From Labilithrix sp. (GTDB lineage Bacteria > Myxococcota_A > Polyangia > Polyangiales > Polyangiaceae), in NCBI GenBank assembly GCA_019637225.1, contig JAHBWC010000066.1, positions 1 through 51,520 on the forward strand: 51,520 nucleotides of DNA. Direction: 5' to 3'. The notes below the pieces were generated by a model, which was not told the origin of the DNA, searched no databases, and saw only the letters and a list, made by a program, of their open reading frames with translations. Position numbers and translations under genes: made by a program. Positions 8,474 to 16,601 of the stretch are shown in pieces. Numbering within the stretch: the first letter of the stretch is position 1; each line of letters opens with the position of its first letter.

Positions 8474-8515
8474 GGCTTGGCGATCAGGCCGGCTTGGCGA
8501 TCAGGCCGGCTTGGC
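8474..8515. repeat. 17-bp tandem repeat overlapping the secF stop
   Basis: The 17-bp unit (ggcgatcaggccggctt) is present about 2.5 times in direct tandem. The copy nearest secF supplies its last codons (AKPA) and TGA stop; the others repeat the stop-containing segment in the 3' UTR. Most likely replication slippage. Confidence 0.7.
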
Positions 8516-9721
8516 GCTCAGGCGCTTCTTGACGGTCTTCGCGCTGCCGGGGCGACCGAGGCGCTTGTCGATCCACTCGGTGAGCGGCGCGGCGACGTAG
8601 ATGCTGGAGTAGGTGCCGGCGACGATGCCGACGACCATGCCGAAGGCGAAGTCCTTGATGACGCCGGTGCCCCAGATGAAGAACGCGAGGACCGACAGCA
8701 TCGTCGCGCCCGACGTGAGGATCGTGCGCGAGAGCGTCTCGGAGACGCTCATGTTGATGATGTCGCCGAACGATTTCCCGCGGTGCTTGCCGAGGTTCTC
8801 TCGGATGCGGTCGTAGACGACGACGGTGTCGTTCATCGAATAGCCGACGATCGTGAGCACGACGGCGATCGTCGAGAGCGTGACTTCTCGATGGGTGACG
8901 ACGAACGCCCCGAGGACGACGACGGCGTCGTGCGTACACGCGAGGACGACGCCCGGCGCGAACCGCAGGTCGAAGCGGAACGCGAGGTAGATCATGATGA
9001 ACACGATCGAGAGGGCGACGGCGTTGCGGGCGCTGTCGCGGAGCTGCTTGCCGGCCTTCGGACCGACCCACTCGACGCGGAGGGCGTGGTCGGGGACGAC
9101 GTCGGCGCCGAGCTCCTGCCGAAGGACGTCCATGAGCTGGTCGCCCTTGCTCTGGAGCTGGATCTCGACGCGATGATCGCGCTTGTTCACGATCTGCGGG
9201 TTCTTGTCCGACACGCGAAGCTTCACGTTCGGGACGGCGAGCACCTGCGCCTTGATCTTGTCGAGGTCCGGGTCGCTGTCGTAGCGGACGCCGAGCTTGT
9301 CGCCGCCGGCGCTGAACTTCACCTCCGTCGCGCGGAGCTCCTTGGGGCAGGTCGTCTCGTCGTCGCCCTCGACGCCGAGGCAGAGCGCCTTCTTCAACGC
9401 CTCCTTCGTGGCGTTGTCGACGGTGCTGATCTCCTGCACGCGGATGAGAAACTGAGACGACTCGTCCTTGGTCTGCACCTGGACGACGTCCGGCTCGGAG
9501 AACTGCCCCGAGGCGGTGACGGCTTCACGGATCTTGCCGCCGTCGACCGGCTTGAGGAACGCGACCTCGATCTCGGTGCCGCCGCGGAAGTCGGTGCCGT
9601 AGTTCGGACCGGGGTAGTAGAGGAGCACGATCGAGACGACCGTCAGCGCGAGGGAGAGGAAGATCCAGTACTTCCTCATCCGCATGAAGTCGTAGACCTT
9701 GTGAGACTTGAAGAACTCCAT
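8501..9721 (-). CDS. secF: Protein translocase subunit SecF
   Basis: A 406-aa protein. Inner-membrane partner of SecD in the proton-driven step of Sec export. It shows the SecF signatures GTDFRGGTEIEVAF after the first membrane helix, GYSMNDTVVVYDRIRENLGK, and SRTILTSGATMLSVLAFF in the membrane core. Six helices are expected. The first periplasmic domain is enlarged (about 180 residues, including a Cys-containing insert) against a 323-aa E. coli SecF. I chose the ATG at 9719-9721 because GGAAAGA precedes it and MEFFKSHKVYDFM is a normal SecF N-terminus; the frame is open 13 codons further. 84 bp downstream of secD in the same operon. Confidence 0.95.
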   Translation of the reverse strand: MEFFKSHKVYDFMRMRKYWIFLSLALTVVSIVLLYYPGPNYGTDFRGGTEIEVAFLKPVDGGKIREAVTASGQFSEPDVVQVQTKDESSQFLIRVQEISTVDNATKEALKKALCLGVEGDDETTCPKELRATEVKFSAGGDKLGVRYDSDPDLDKIKAQVLAVPNVKLRVSDKNPQIVNKRDHRVEIQLQSKGDQLMDVLRQELGADVVPDHALRVEWVGPKAGKQLRDSARNAVALSIVFIMIYLAFRFDLRFAPGVVLACTHDAVVVLGAFVVTHREVTLSTIAVVLTIVGYSMNDTVVVYDRIRENLGKHRGKSFGDIINMSVSETLSRTILTSGATMLSVLAFFIWGTGVIKDFAFGMVVGIVAGTYSSIYVAAPLTEWIDKRLGRPGSAKTVKKRLSAKPA

Positions 9722-9805
9722 GTGTCTTTCCGGTTCGGTCTCTAGACGATCGAGGAGCAACCGCCACGCGGTGGCTCGATGCGGGAGCTCTGCCCCTCGC
9801 GGTCC

Positions 9806-11881
9806 TCAGAACTCCGCGCCGACGCTGAGGCGCTTCACCTTCGCGCCGCGCACCCAGTAGTCGAAGACCAGGCGGGTGCAGAAGACGCTGGTGAAGAGGC
9901 TGGCGACGATGCCGATGATGAGGGTGATGGCGAACCCCTTGACCGGGCCCGTGCCGTACTGGGCGAGGATGAGGCCGGAGATGAAGATCGTGACGTGCCC
10001 GTCGACGATCGCGGTGAACGCCTTGTCGTAGCCGGCCTCGACGGCCGCTCGGATGCTGCGGCCGGCGCGGAGCTCCTCGCGGATTCGTTCGTTGATGAGC
10101 ACGTTCGCGTCGACGGCCATACCGACCGTGAGCGCCAGACCTGCGATGCCGGGGAGCGTCAGCGTGCCGCTGAAGGACGCGAGGATCGCGAGCTGGAGCA
10201 GGAGGTTGAAGAGCACGGCGGCGTCGGCCACGAAGCCGGAGCCGCGGTAGTAGAGGACCATGAACATGAGGACGAGCCCGACGCCCGCGGCGGCGCCCGT
10301 GGCGCCCTTCGCGATGGCGTCGTCGCCGAGCGTCGGTCCGATGATCGACTCGTTCGAGAGCTGAATCGGCGCCGGCAGCGCGCCCGAGCGGAGGACCATC
10401 TCGAGCTTCTCGGCCGACTTGAGCTGCTGGTCCGGATCGCCCGCGCCCATCGTGATGCTCGCGCGGCCGCCGCCGATCTTCGAGCGGATGACGGGCGCCG
10501 AGTTGATCGTGTCGTCGAGGATGATCGCGAAGCGGCGGTTGATGTTGTCGCCCGTGATTTGCTCGAAGCGATCCGCCCCCGCGGGGCTGAACGTGATCGC
10601 GACGTAGACCTCGGGGACGCCGCTCCGCTGGTCGATCGATCGCTGCGCGTCGGTGATGTACTCGCCGGTCACGTCCGCGCGGCCGCGGAGGTAGAAGGTG
10701 CGCCAGCCGTCCTCGGTCGCGTGGCCGGTGTCGGGGTCGTAGTCCTCGGTCTTCTCGTAGCCGACGGTGTGGTCGTCCGGGACGTCGAGCGTCTTGACGA
10801 ACTCCTTCAGCTTGTCGAGCGCGGCCTGCATCGCCTTGACGCGAACGACCTCGTCTTCCTTCGTGCTCTTGCCGTCGACCTCGGCCGGGATCTTGATCGA
10901 GAAGAACTGGCGGCGGGCGTTCTGCTTCTGGCCCTTGTCCTCGCCGAGCGGCGCGTTCTCGATGCGGATCTCGATGCCCTCGGGGACGCTCTTCTCGTCG
11001 ACCTTGCCGAAGAAGTCCGCCTCGTCGTCCACCATCTTGAACTCGAGGCGGGCGGTCTTGCGGATGATCTCCTTGATCTCCTCGAACTGCGCGCGGTTCG
11101 AGCCGGGCACCTCGACGATGATGTCCTCGTCGCGCGTCGTGACGCTGGCCTCGCGGAGGCCGAGCTCGTCGACGCGGCGGTTGACGGTGTCCTTCGCCTG
11201 GGTGACGGCGCGCTCGCGGGTCTGGGTCTCGACCTCGGCGCGCAGCTTGAAGACGACCTCGCCCTCGCCGCTCTTCATCCGGGCGAGCTCCTGCGAGAAC
11301 TTCTGCTGGAAGCGATCGTCGATCATCTTCACGTCGGCGGGGTCCTTGAACTTGATGCGCAGGACCGCGCTCTCCGGCGTGTAGATGTGGACCTTCTCGT
11401 CGAGGAGCTTCAGCTCCGGCTGCTTGAGGAGGCCCTCGCCCGTGTGGATGTTGTAGCCGGTCGCGAGCGACTGGCGCATCTCGTCGGCGAACTTGTCGCG
11501 CTTGTCGCGCAGGGCCTCTTCGACCTCGACGGTGTAGACGAGACGGAGGCCGCCCTGGAGGTCGAGGCCCTTGACGACGCCGAACGTGATGTTGTCGCGC
11601 ACGTACGTCGGGCAGTGGAACCGGGCGTGCCCGTCCTTCGTGCGGCTGAGGTCCTCGAACGTCGGGAGGAGCGCGACGACCGAGCCGAAGAAGACCGCGA
11701 CGACGAAGCCCACCTTGATGCGCCACGCGCTGTCCATCACCGGCAGTGCGGTGACGACCGCCCAGATCGCGGCGAGGCCCGAGAGGACGAGTCCCCAGAA
11801 GTTGTCGGCGCTGTAGAAGGCGTAACCGGCAGCGCCGGAGACGGCGATGACGATGAGAGAGTTTCGCTGGGAGCTGGTCAT
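9806..11881 (-). CDS. secD: Protein translocase subunit SecD
   Basis: A 691-aa SecD, the larger half of the SecDF export motor. Visible signatures: GLDLQGGLRLVYTV at the start of the periplasmic P1 domain, DTINSAPVIRSKIGGGRASI, IIGPTLGDDAI, GMAVDANVLINERIREELR and TIFISGLILAQYGTGPVKGFA. Several N-terminal hydrophobic segments precede P1, and P1 carries a charged insert of roughly 100 residues (around EEADFFGK to KTEDYDPDTG) that makes it longer than the usual 600-620 aa. It lies between yajC (61 bp upstream) and secF (84 bp downstream), the standard order. A TAAAGC box lies 12 nt before the ATG. Confidence 0.96.
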   Translation of the reverse strand: MTSSQRNSLIVIAVSGAAGYAFYSADNFWGLVLSGLAAIWAVVTALPVMDSAWRIKVGFVVAVFFGSVVALLPTFEDLSRTKDGHARFHCPTYVRDNITFGVVKGLDLQGGLRLVYTVEVEEALRDKRDKFADEMRQSLATGYNIHTGEGLLKQPELKLLDEKVHIYTPESAVLRIKFKDPADVKMIDDRFQQKFSQELARMKSGEGEVVFKLRAEVETQTRERAVTQAKDTVNRRVDELGLREASVTTRDEDIIVEVPGSNRAQFEEIKEIIRKTARLEFKMVDDEADFFGKVDEKSVPEGIEIRIENAPLGEDKGQKQNARRQFFSIKIPAEVDGKSTKEDEVVRVKAMQAALDKLKEFVKTLDVPDDHTVGYEKTEDYDPDTGHATEDGWRTFYLRGRADVTGEYITDAQRSIDQRSGVPEVYVAITFSPAGADRFEQITGDNINRRFAIILDDTINSAPVIRSKIGGGRASITMGAGDPDQQLKSAEKLEMVLRSGALPAPIQLSNESIIGPTLGDDAIAKGATGAAAGVGLVLMFMVLYYRGSGFVADAAVLFNLLLQLAILASFSGTLTLPGIAGLALTVGMAVDANVLINERIREELRAGRSIRAAVEAGYDKAFTAIVDGHVTIFISGLILAQYGTGPVKGFAITLIIGIVASLFTSVFCTRLVFDYWVRGAKVKRLSVGAEF

Positions 11882-11942
11882 CGAGTTGTGCCCGCTTTAG
11901 ACGCTGACGGAGACAGGTAGCCGAACCGGCGAAGTCGCTGGT

Positions 11943-12359
11943 TCATTTCTTGTCGGCGGTCGCTTTCGCTTCCTTGAGGTCGGAGAGCTCCTTGTCCGTC
12001 TTGCTGGCGGGAGCCTGCGCCTCGAACGACGAGACCGCGCTCGCGAGGACCTGAACCGTCGTGCCGGGCGCGATCTTCACCTTCGCGAGGCGCTCGTCGA
12101 TGTCGACGAGCTCGCCGATGAGGCCCGCCTGGGTCACGACCTTGTCGCCCTTCTTCAGGTTCTTGCGCGCCTGCTGCTCCTTCTTCTGCCGCCGGAAGCT
12201 CATGAAGAGGAACGGCACGAGGATGAGGAACGGGAGCAGCATCGTGATCATGCTGCCGCCCGGTGCCTGCTGCGCGGGGGCGCCGCCCGCGGGCGCCTCC
12301 TGGGTCGTGCCTGGCGTGCCCTGCTTGGGCTGGACGTTCTGGAAGAAGTAGAGGGACAT
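11943..12359 (-). CDS. yajC: Preprotein translocase subunit YajC
   Basis: A 138-aa accessory membrane protein of the SecDF-YajC complex. A Gly/Pro/Ala/Gln-rich N-terminal segment precedes a single helix (MITMLLPFLILVPFLFMSF), followed by RRQKKEQQARKNLKKGDKVV and the conserved TQAGLIGELVDID soluble domain. A charged C-terminal tail of about 25 residues is extra. It is the first gene of the yajC-secD-secF operon. Its leader contains a 10-bp hairpin that includes the only good ribosome-binding site. Confidence 0.95.
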   Translation of the reverse strand: MSLYFFQNVQPKQGTPGTTQEAPAGGAPAQQAPGGSMITMLLPFLILVPFLFMSFRRQKKEQQARKNLKKGDKVVTQAGLIGELVDIDERLAKVKIAPGTTVQVLASAVSSFEAQAPASKTDKELSDLKEAKATADKK

Positions 12360-12367
12360 CCGACGAG

Positions 12368-12407
12368 CTCCGGCTCCGCCCGGCGAGACCCTCGGTGGGA
12401 GCCGGAG
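12368..12407 (-). promoter_or_regulatory. yajC leader hairpin that buries the ribosome-binding site
   Basis: A perfect 10-bp inverted repeat (ctccggctcc / ggagccggag) with a 20-nt loop ends 8 nt before the yajC ATG. The 3' arm contains GGAG at correct Shine-Dalgarno spacing. Folding would hide it, suggesting translational control of the export operon. Regulation is inferred. Confidence 0.55.
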
Positions 12408-12473
12408 TTCGGGCGAAGAATCGGGGGATTAGTCGAGAAGTCCGATGGGGTCAATCGGACCGCGCCGGGCCGC

Positions 12474-13445
12474 TTAGTCGTCCCTCGCGCAGCGGAAGCC
12501 GACGTTCGGGCCCATCTCGCGCGCGGAGCCCCAGTTCCGGCTCGTGGTCTTCGCCTGCGACGGGAGGCTGAGCCAGCCGCCGCCGCGGAGGACGTGGCTC
12601 GCGCCGGCCCGCGGCGACAGATCGGAGACGGCCTCGCCGTACCAGTCCGCGACCCACTCCTCGACATTGCCGCTCATGTCGTGGAGGCCGTAGGGGCTCG
12701 CGCCCCCAGGTCGGCTGCCGACGCGAGCGGGCTTCTTGCCGCCGCAGCTCCGCTGGGTCTTCTCGCTCGCCAGCGTGACGGCCGTGCCGCAGCCGGACGT
12801 GCCGCCGCCGCCCCAGGGATACTTGATCGCGGACGTGCCGCGCGCGGCCAGCTCCCACTCGACCTCGCGCGGGAGGCGCTTGTTCATCGTGGTGCAGTAG
12901 GCCTGCGCGCTCGTCCACGGGACGCACGAGACCGGGAGCATCGCGTCACCGAGGTCGTAGGTGCACGACGCGCTCGTCCGCGCAGGGCGCGGGCAGGCCC
13001 CGCGCTCGACGCAGGCGCGGTAGGCCCCCACGGTCACCTCGGTCTTGTCGATCCAGAACGGCGAGACGACGGCGACGCGCGACGGGCGCTCGTTCGGCGG
13101 GGCCTTCTTGTCGTCGGAGCCCATCGTGAAGCGACCGCCGGGGATCCGCACCATGCCGTCCTTCGCCACGGTCGCGACCCGCACCATCGCGGGCTGCTTC
13201 GGGGAGGGCGCGGGCACCGGCGCATGGTCGGGCTCATCGCCGTCGCCCTCGACGTCGTTGCTCGACGGACGCGGCTCCGCGGCTCCGGGCGCGTTCGGTT
13301 CGCCCGGCGCGGCCGATCGGCTCGACGTGTCCACCCCGGGCGCGGTGGACGCGAGACCTGCGTCCTCGGCGACCGCGAGCGGGATCGGAAGGGCGAGCCC
13401 GAACGCGAGGAACATCAGGCGTCGCTGCGTGCTCGGAGACCGCAT
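12474..13445 (-). CDS. SUMF1/FGE-fold exported protein, catalytic cysteines absent
   Basis: A 323-aa protein. A signal region (RRLMFLAFGLALPIPLAVA) and a Pro/Ser/Asp-rich linker of about 80 residues precede a sulfatase-modifying-factor fold: MVRIPGGRFTMGSDD, DKTEVTVGAYRACVERGACP, LPREVEWELAARG, YGLHDMSGNVEEWVADW, VLRGGGWLS and GFRCARD. True formylglycine-generating enzymes carry a Cys pair in the segment after RGGS; here that segment (WLSLPSQAKTTSRNWG) has none. It is therefore probably a binding or structural relative, not a sulfatase activator. ATG at 13443-13445, with a TAGATT box 11 nt upstream. Such proteins are frequent near kinases in myxobacteria. Confidence 0.85.
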   Translation of the reverse strand: MRSPSTQRRLMFLAFGLALPIPLAVAEDAGLASTAPGVDTSSRSAAPGEPNAPGAAEPRPSSNDVEGDGDEPDHAPVPAPSPKQPAMVRVATVAKDGMVRIPGGRFTMGSDDKKAPPNERPSRVAVVSPFWIDKTEVTVGAYRACVERGACPRPARTSASCTYDLGDAMLPVSCVPWTSAQAYCTTMNKRLPREVEWELAARGTSAIKYPWGGGGTSGCGTAVTLASEKTQRSCGGKKPARVGSRPGGASPYGLHDMSGNVEEWVADWYGEAVSDLSPRAGASHVLRGGGWLSLPSQAKTTSRNWGSAREMGPNVGFRCARDD

Positions 13446-13456
13446 GCGCGCTGTCG

Positions 13457-13462
13457 AATCTA
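13457..13462 (-). promoter_or_regulatory. TANNNT -10-like box before the SUMF1-fold gene
   Basis: Minus-strand TAGATT ends 11 nt before the ATG at 13445. It would give a leaderless or nearly leaderless transcript. Confidence 0.45.
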
Positions 13463-13481
13463 GCACGCCGCGGCGTGCGGA

Positions 13482-15275
13482 TCAGGCCACGCCGAGCGGC
13501 TTGCCGGGATCGGGCTCGGCGCGCGCGGCCGCCGAGAGGACGTCGCGGGTCGCCTCGAACGCGCGGCGCGCGCGCTCTCCGGTCGCCTCTGCGTCGGCGC
13601 CCGGCAGGCTCTCGCCGACGAGCCGCGCGGCGGCGCCTCCGTCGAGCGGGGACCTGAGCGCACGCGAGGCGACCGCGAGAGCCGCGCCGGCAGCGACGGC
13701 CGCCAGCGACGTCGGGGTGGCTCCACCTTCGCCGAGCGCGAGAGGCAGCACGCGCGCGCGGCGCTCGCGGACGACGGTCCGCGCGGCCTCCGGCAGCACG
13801 CCGGCAGGATCCGCGCCGAGGACGCCGAGCACGGCGCCGTCGGGGAGCGGCACCACGGCGCCCGCGCTCGCGACGCCGCGCGCGGTCGCGATCACGAGAC
13901 GCGGAGCGCGGCGCGCCATCCCTCCGCGCGCGTGATCGCGCGAGGCGACGACGTCGAGCACCGCGCCGGCTCCGGGGGTAGTCGCGGTGACGATCCCGTG
14001 TGTCCGCAGGCCGACGCCGCCGGCGAGCGCCGCGCCGACGGCGCGCAGCACCGCGTCGGCCGAGACGACGTCATCGAGGACGAAGCGAATCGCGATCTCG
14101 CGCTCCGGCCGCGAGTCCGCCGCCGGCGGGGCCTCCGGGGCGCGCGTCGCGCGCGGGAGCGCGTGCTCCACATCCATGAAGGAGAAGACGCGGCGACCGC
14201 GCTCGTCGGCGAGCATGTTCTCGCAGACCGCCGCGAGATCGGCGACGTCGAACGCCGGCCCGGTGGCGCCGACGAACAGCTTCGGGATGCGGCCGATGCC
14301 GGGGAACCCCGGGACCCACGTGAGCGCGTCGGTGAACGCGGCCTTCACGTCGCGCGCGAGCAGCGACCCGTGCGCGAGCGGCTCGTCCGCGGGCTCAAGC
14401 ACCGTGATCGCGAGCGCGCGCGCGAGCGCCTTCACGAGGCGCGGGCCGGGGAACGGGCGCAGCGACGTGATGTGCACCGCCCCGACGTCGTAGCCGCGCG
14501 CGCGGAGCTCGCTCGTCGCGCAGAAGAGCGCGTCGCCGACGGGGCCGAGGCCCACGAGCACGAGCGGCGCCTCGCCGAGCGGGACCTTGTCGAAGGTGTC
14601 GTGGCGGCGGCCCGAGACCGCTCCGTACTCGCGAAGCGCGGCGCCGAGGGCGAACGGGGCGCGCTCCGCGAACGCGCGATCGCCGGCGGAGGCGCGGGCT
14701 CCGTCCGCCTTCGAGCGCGCGCGCGCGGCCGGACCGACGAACGCCTGGACGGCCCGGTCCTCCGGGACGCCGACCATCGCCGCGGCGCGCCCCGCCGGGT
14801 GCTGCGCCCGACCGAGCCCGTGCACGACGATGAACGGGACGCCCGAGTCCTCCGCCGCGCGGCGCGCGACGAGCGTGAGGTCGAAGGAGTCCTCCGGACC
14901 GGCGGCGGAGAGCACACCCCAGCCGAGGTCCGTCAACGCAGCGAGCTCCTCGGCGCCATGACCGGCGATGGCGTGCGCGACGATCCCGAGGCGCGCGTTC
15001 GCCGCGCGGCGCATCGAATCGCGGAGCGACGCGAGCCGCTCCGCGGGCGCGATCAGCGCGGCGCGCTCGTTCTTGTCCGCGAGCGAGCAGGCCTCGACGA
15101 TGGCGTGGGCGAGATCGCCGTTCTCCGTCGCGTCGCCGAGGACGCGGCTGCCGGCGGCCTTCTCGGCGGCGGCGACGGCGCCCGCGACGTCGAGCAGCTC
15201 CAGACGTGCCGGCGTCGCGGGCCGCGCGGACGAGACGGCCGAAGACTCCGCGGTGCGCTCGAGGTCATCGTGCAT
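13482..15275 (-). CDS. PFOR-like protein lacking TPP and Fe-S domains
   Basis: A 597-aa protein. Its first half resembles domains I-II of pyruvate:ferredoxin/flavodoxin oxidoreductase: SLRDSMRRAANARLGIVAHA, LTDLGWGVLSAAGPEDSFDL, PLVLVGLGPVGDAL, LRARGYDVGAVHITSLRPFP, GRIPKLFVGATGPAFD. The second half resembles the gamma domain (residues about 395-530). There is no ferredoxin CxxCxxC cluster and no TPP-binding domain, although complete PFOR enzymes are about 1170 aa, and the usual ITPSS substrate motif near the N-terminus is missing. No oxidoreductase subunit lies beside it. It may be a scaffold, a regulatory relative or a decaying remnant. Start uncertain: ATG at 15275, or in-frame ATG at 15305; neither has a clear ribosome-binding site. 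Confidence 0.55.
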   Translation of the reverse strand: MHDDLERTAESSAVSSARPATPARLELLDVAGAVAAAEKAAGSRVLGDATENGDLAHAIVEACSLADKNERAALIAPAERLASLRDSMRRAANARLGIVAHAIAGHGAEELAALTDLGWGVLSAAGPEDSFDLTLVARRAAEDSGVPFIVVHGLGRAQHPAGRAAAMVGVPEDRAVQAFVGPAARARSKADGARASAGDRAFAERAPFALGAALREYGAVSGRRHDTFDKVPLGEAPLVLVGLGPVGDALFCATSELRARGYDVGAVHITSLRPFPGPRLVKALARALAITVLEPADEPLAHGSLLARDVKAAFTDALTWVPGFPGIGRIPKLFVGATGPAFDVADLAAVCENMLADERGRRVFSFMDVEHALPRATRAPEAPPAADSRPEREIAIRFVLDDVVSADAVLRAVGAALAGGVGLRTHGIVTATTPGAGAVLDVVASRDHARGGMARRAPRLVIATARGVASAGAVVPLPDGAVLGVLGADPAGVLPEAARTVVRERRARVLPLALGEGGATPTSLAAVAAGAALAVASRALRSPLDGGAAARLVGESLPGADAEATGERARRAFEATRDVLSAAARAEPDPGKPLGVA

Positions 15276-15331
15276 GATGCGAACGATGCGACAAGGCCCT
15301 CGCATTCGCAAGGGCGTCCGGCGGCGTGCGG

Positions 15332-15835
15332 CTATCTCCCTCCGCCCTGAGAAGGACCGCCCGACGGCAGCGGCTCGATCCTCGGCGCGGGCGCCGGCCG
15401 CACCGACGGGGGCGACGGGTTCGCGCCGCGATCGGGCGGGAGCACGGGCGTCGGAGCGGCCGGCCCGGGTCCGAGCCACTTCACGCAGACGCCGCTCGCG
15501 TGCGCGCGCGCGTAGCCTTGATCGATGAACGTACGAAGCACGGCGTCGCAGCCGAGACCCGCCGCCTTGTCGGTGAGCGCCTTCGCGACGTCCTCGGGGT
15601 GCGCTTCGTCTCCGAAGCCGATCGCCTGGACCAGCGCGATCTCGTAGAAGGGGCGCTCCGGCAGCGGCTGATCGGCCATGTAGAGCTCGACGGTCTTGCC
15701 GGTGGGCGCCGTCGGCGCGCGGAGGAGCGCCTGGTGCGTGTCAGTGTGGCCGCACCCCGACGCGGCGAGCGCGAGCGTCACGAGCCCGCTCATCGTGCGA
15801 AGCGCGATCATGGGCGCCGTGCGAAGCGCGCTCAT
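15332..15835 (-). CDS. Putative lipoprotein of unknown function
   Basis: A 168-codon frame (167 aa). Hydrophobic SGLVTLALAASGC is a lipobox ending in Cys, then a mature domain with VELYMADQPLPERPFYEIAL and ALTDKAAGLGCDAVLRTFID, resembling small outer-membrane lipoproteins with a YbjQ-like or metal-binding alpha/beta fold (weak). The C-terminal 45 residues are Pro-rich. The first start overlaps the upstream gene's stop (ATGA at 15832-15835). A 24-bp tandem duplication gives three in-frame ATGs (15835, 15811, 15793); the shortest leaves a typical lipoprotein signal. Confidence 0.65.
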   Translation of the reverse strand: MSALRTAPMIALRTMSGLVTLALAASGCGHTDTHQALLRAPTAPTGKTVELYMADQPLPERPFYEIALVQAIGFGDEAHPEDVAKALTDKAAGLGCDAVLRTFIDQGYARAHASGVCVKWLGPGPAAPTPVLPPDRGANPSPPSVRPAPAPRIEPLPSGGPSQGGGR

Positions 15836-15844
15836 GGGCGCCGT
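15797..15844. repeat. 24-bp tandem duplication at a lipoprotein gene junction
   Basis: Two consecutive 24-bp units (15797-15820 and 15821-15844) differ at one base. Each contains a minus-strand ATG, so the duplication multiplies the start region of the downstream gene and contains the upstream gene's stop. Confidence 0.85.
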
Positions 15845-16422
15845 CCGGAATCGTCGTCGCCCGGCGCCGCGCTGTCCGGCGCCGCCTCGGGCAGAGGAGC
15901 GCTCTCCGACGCGGGAGCGCTCTCCGGCGCGGTCTCCGGCGGCGGAGGCGGGCCCGGCGGAATCAGCGGCGCCCCGGAGGCCCCCGGCAGCTGCGTCGTC
16001 ATCGCGCGACCGAACATCGAGACGGTCATGATCTCGTCGTTTGTAGAGTACACACGTGTGCCCGCGCAGGTCGCGCCGGTGCCGCACGTGTAATAGAACG
16101 TCTCGACGTGGCTCCGTCCCGCGAGCTCGAAGCGCGCGCGTGTCCCGTCGATGACCGCGACGTTTCCGCCGATCTGCGCGACCTTGCGCACGAACTGCGG
16201 CAGGAGCGCGTCGATGCTCCCCTCTTGCTGCGAGGCGTGGACCTCGACGACGCCGAGGTCCACCGCGCCCGGCGGCGGCTGCCCCATCGCGTAGATCGCG
16301 ACCGGCCCCGCGTAGGCGGGCAGCTGCACCGGACCGGTGCGAATCGCGCTGCCGCCGGCCGACGAGCACCCGGCCGCCGCCAGGGCGGCGCCGAGAACGG
16401 CCGGGAGGAGCGCCCGCTTCAT
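15832..16422 (-). CDS. Putative lipoprotein of unknown function
   Basis: A 196-aa product. Signal peptide KRALLPAVLGAALAAAGC gives a lipobox Cys near residue 19. The mature domain has AIYAMGQPPPGAVDLGVVEV and LLPQFVRKVAQIGGNVAVID, similar in pattern to the next gene's product (membrane lipoprotein, both with a 'Y-M-x-Q-P-P' element), so the two may be distant relatives. A Pro/Glu/Ala-rich tail of about 45 residues follows. In-frame ATGs exist at 16434 and 16458; I prefer 16422 for the signal peptide. It is the first gene of a two-gene unit, overlapping the next by ATGA. Confidence 0.65.
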   Translation of the reverse strand: MKRALLPAVLGAALAAAGCSSAGGSAIRTGPVQLPAYAGPVAIYAMGQPPPGAVDLGVVEVHASQQEGSIDALLPQFVRKVAQIGGNVAVIDGTRARFELAGRSHVETFYYTCGTGATCAGTRVYSTNDEIMTVSMFGRAMTTQLPGASGAPLIPPGPPPPPETAPESAPASESAPLPEAAPDSAAPGDDDSGRRP

Positions 16423-16587
16423 CCCCGCGATCATGGCGATCCGAGGGGCGGTCGGCAACGTGAAAACTCGCGAGCCTCGCCTGAGCTCGGTCGAGCCTCT
16501 CGAGCGACGAGCGACGCCACGGGAGTCGGCGAAAGCGTGTGTCGAAGGGGCGCCCTGGGCACAGCGGCAGAGCGGCGGGCAGGGTGT

Positions 16588-16593
16588 TATGCT
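16588..16593 (+). promoter_or_regulatory. TANNNT -10-like box before kinase 1
   Basis: TATGCT ends 8 nt before the kinase ATG at 16602. There is no Shine-Dalgarno sequence, consistent with a leaderless mRNA. Confidence 0.45.
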
Positions 16594-16601
16594 CGCCGCC
16601 G

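Noticed and set aside
8474..8515. Attachment site of an integrated element
   Set aside because: The repeat is tandem and short, with no integrase or tRNA nearby; slippage is simpler.
8327..11920. Long plus-strand frames opposite secD and secF
   Set aside because: They are antisense to well-conserved SecDF genes. Their products are Arg/Asp/Glu/Ala-rich with no domain, as expected for reverse frames in high-GC DNA.
12474..13445. Functional formylglycine-generating enzyme
   Set aside because: The catalytic Cys pair is missing; only the fold is supported.
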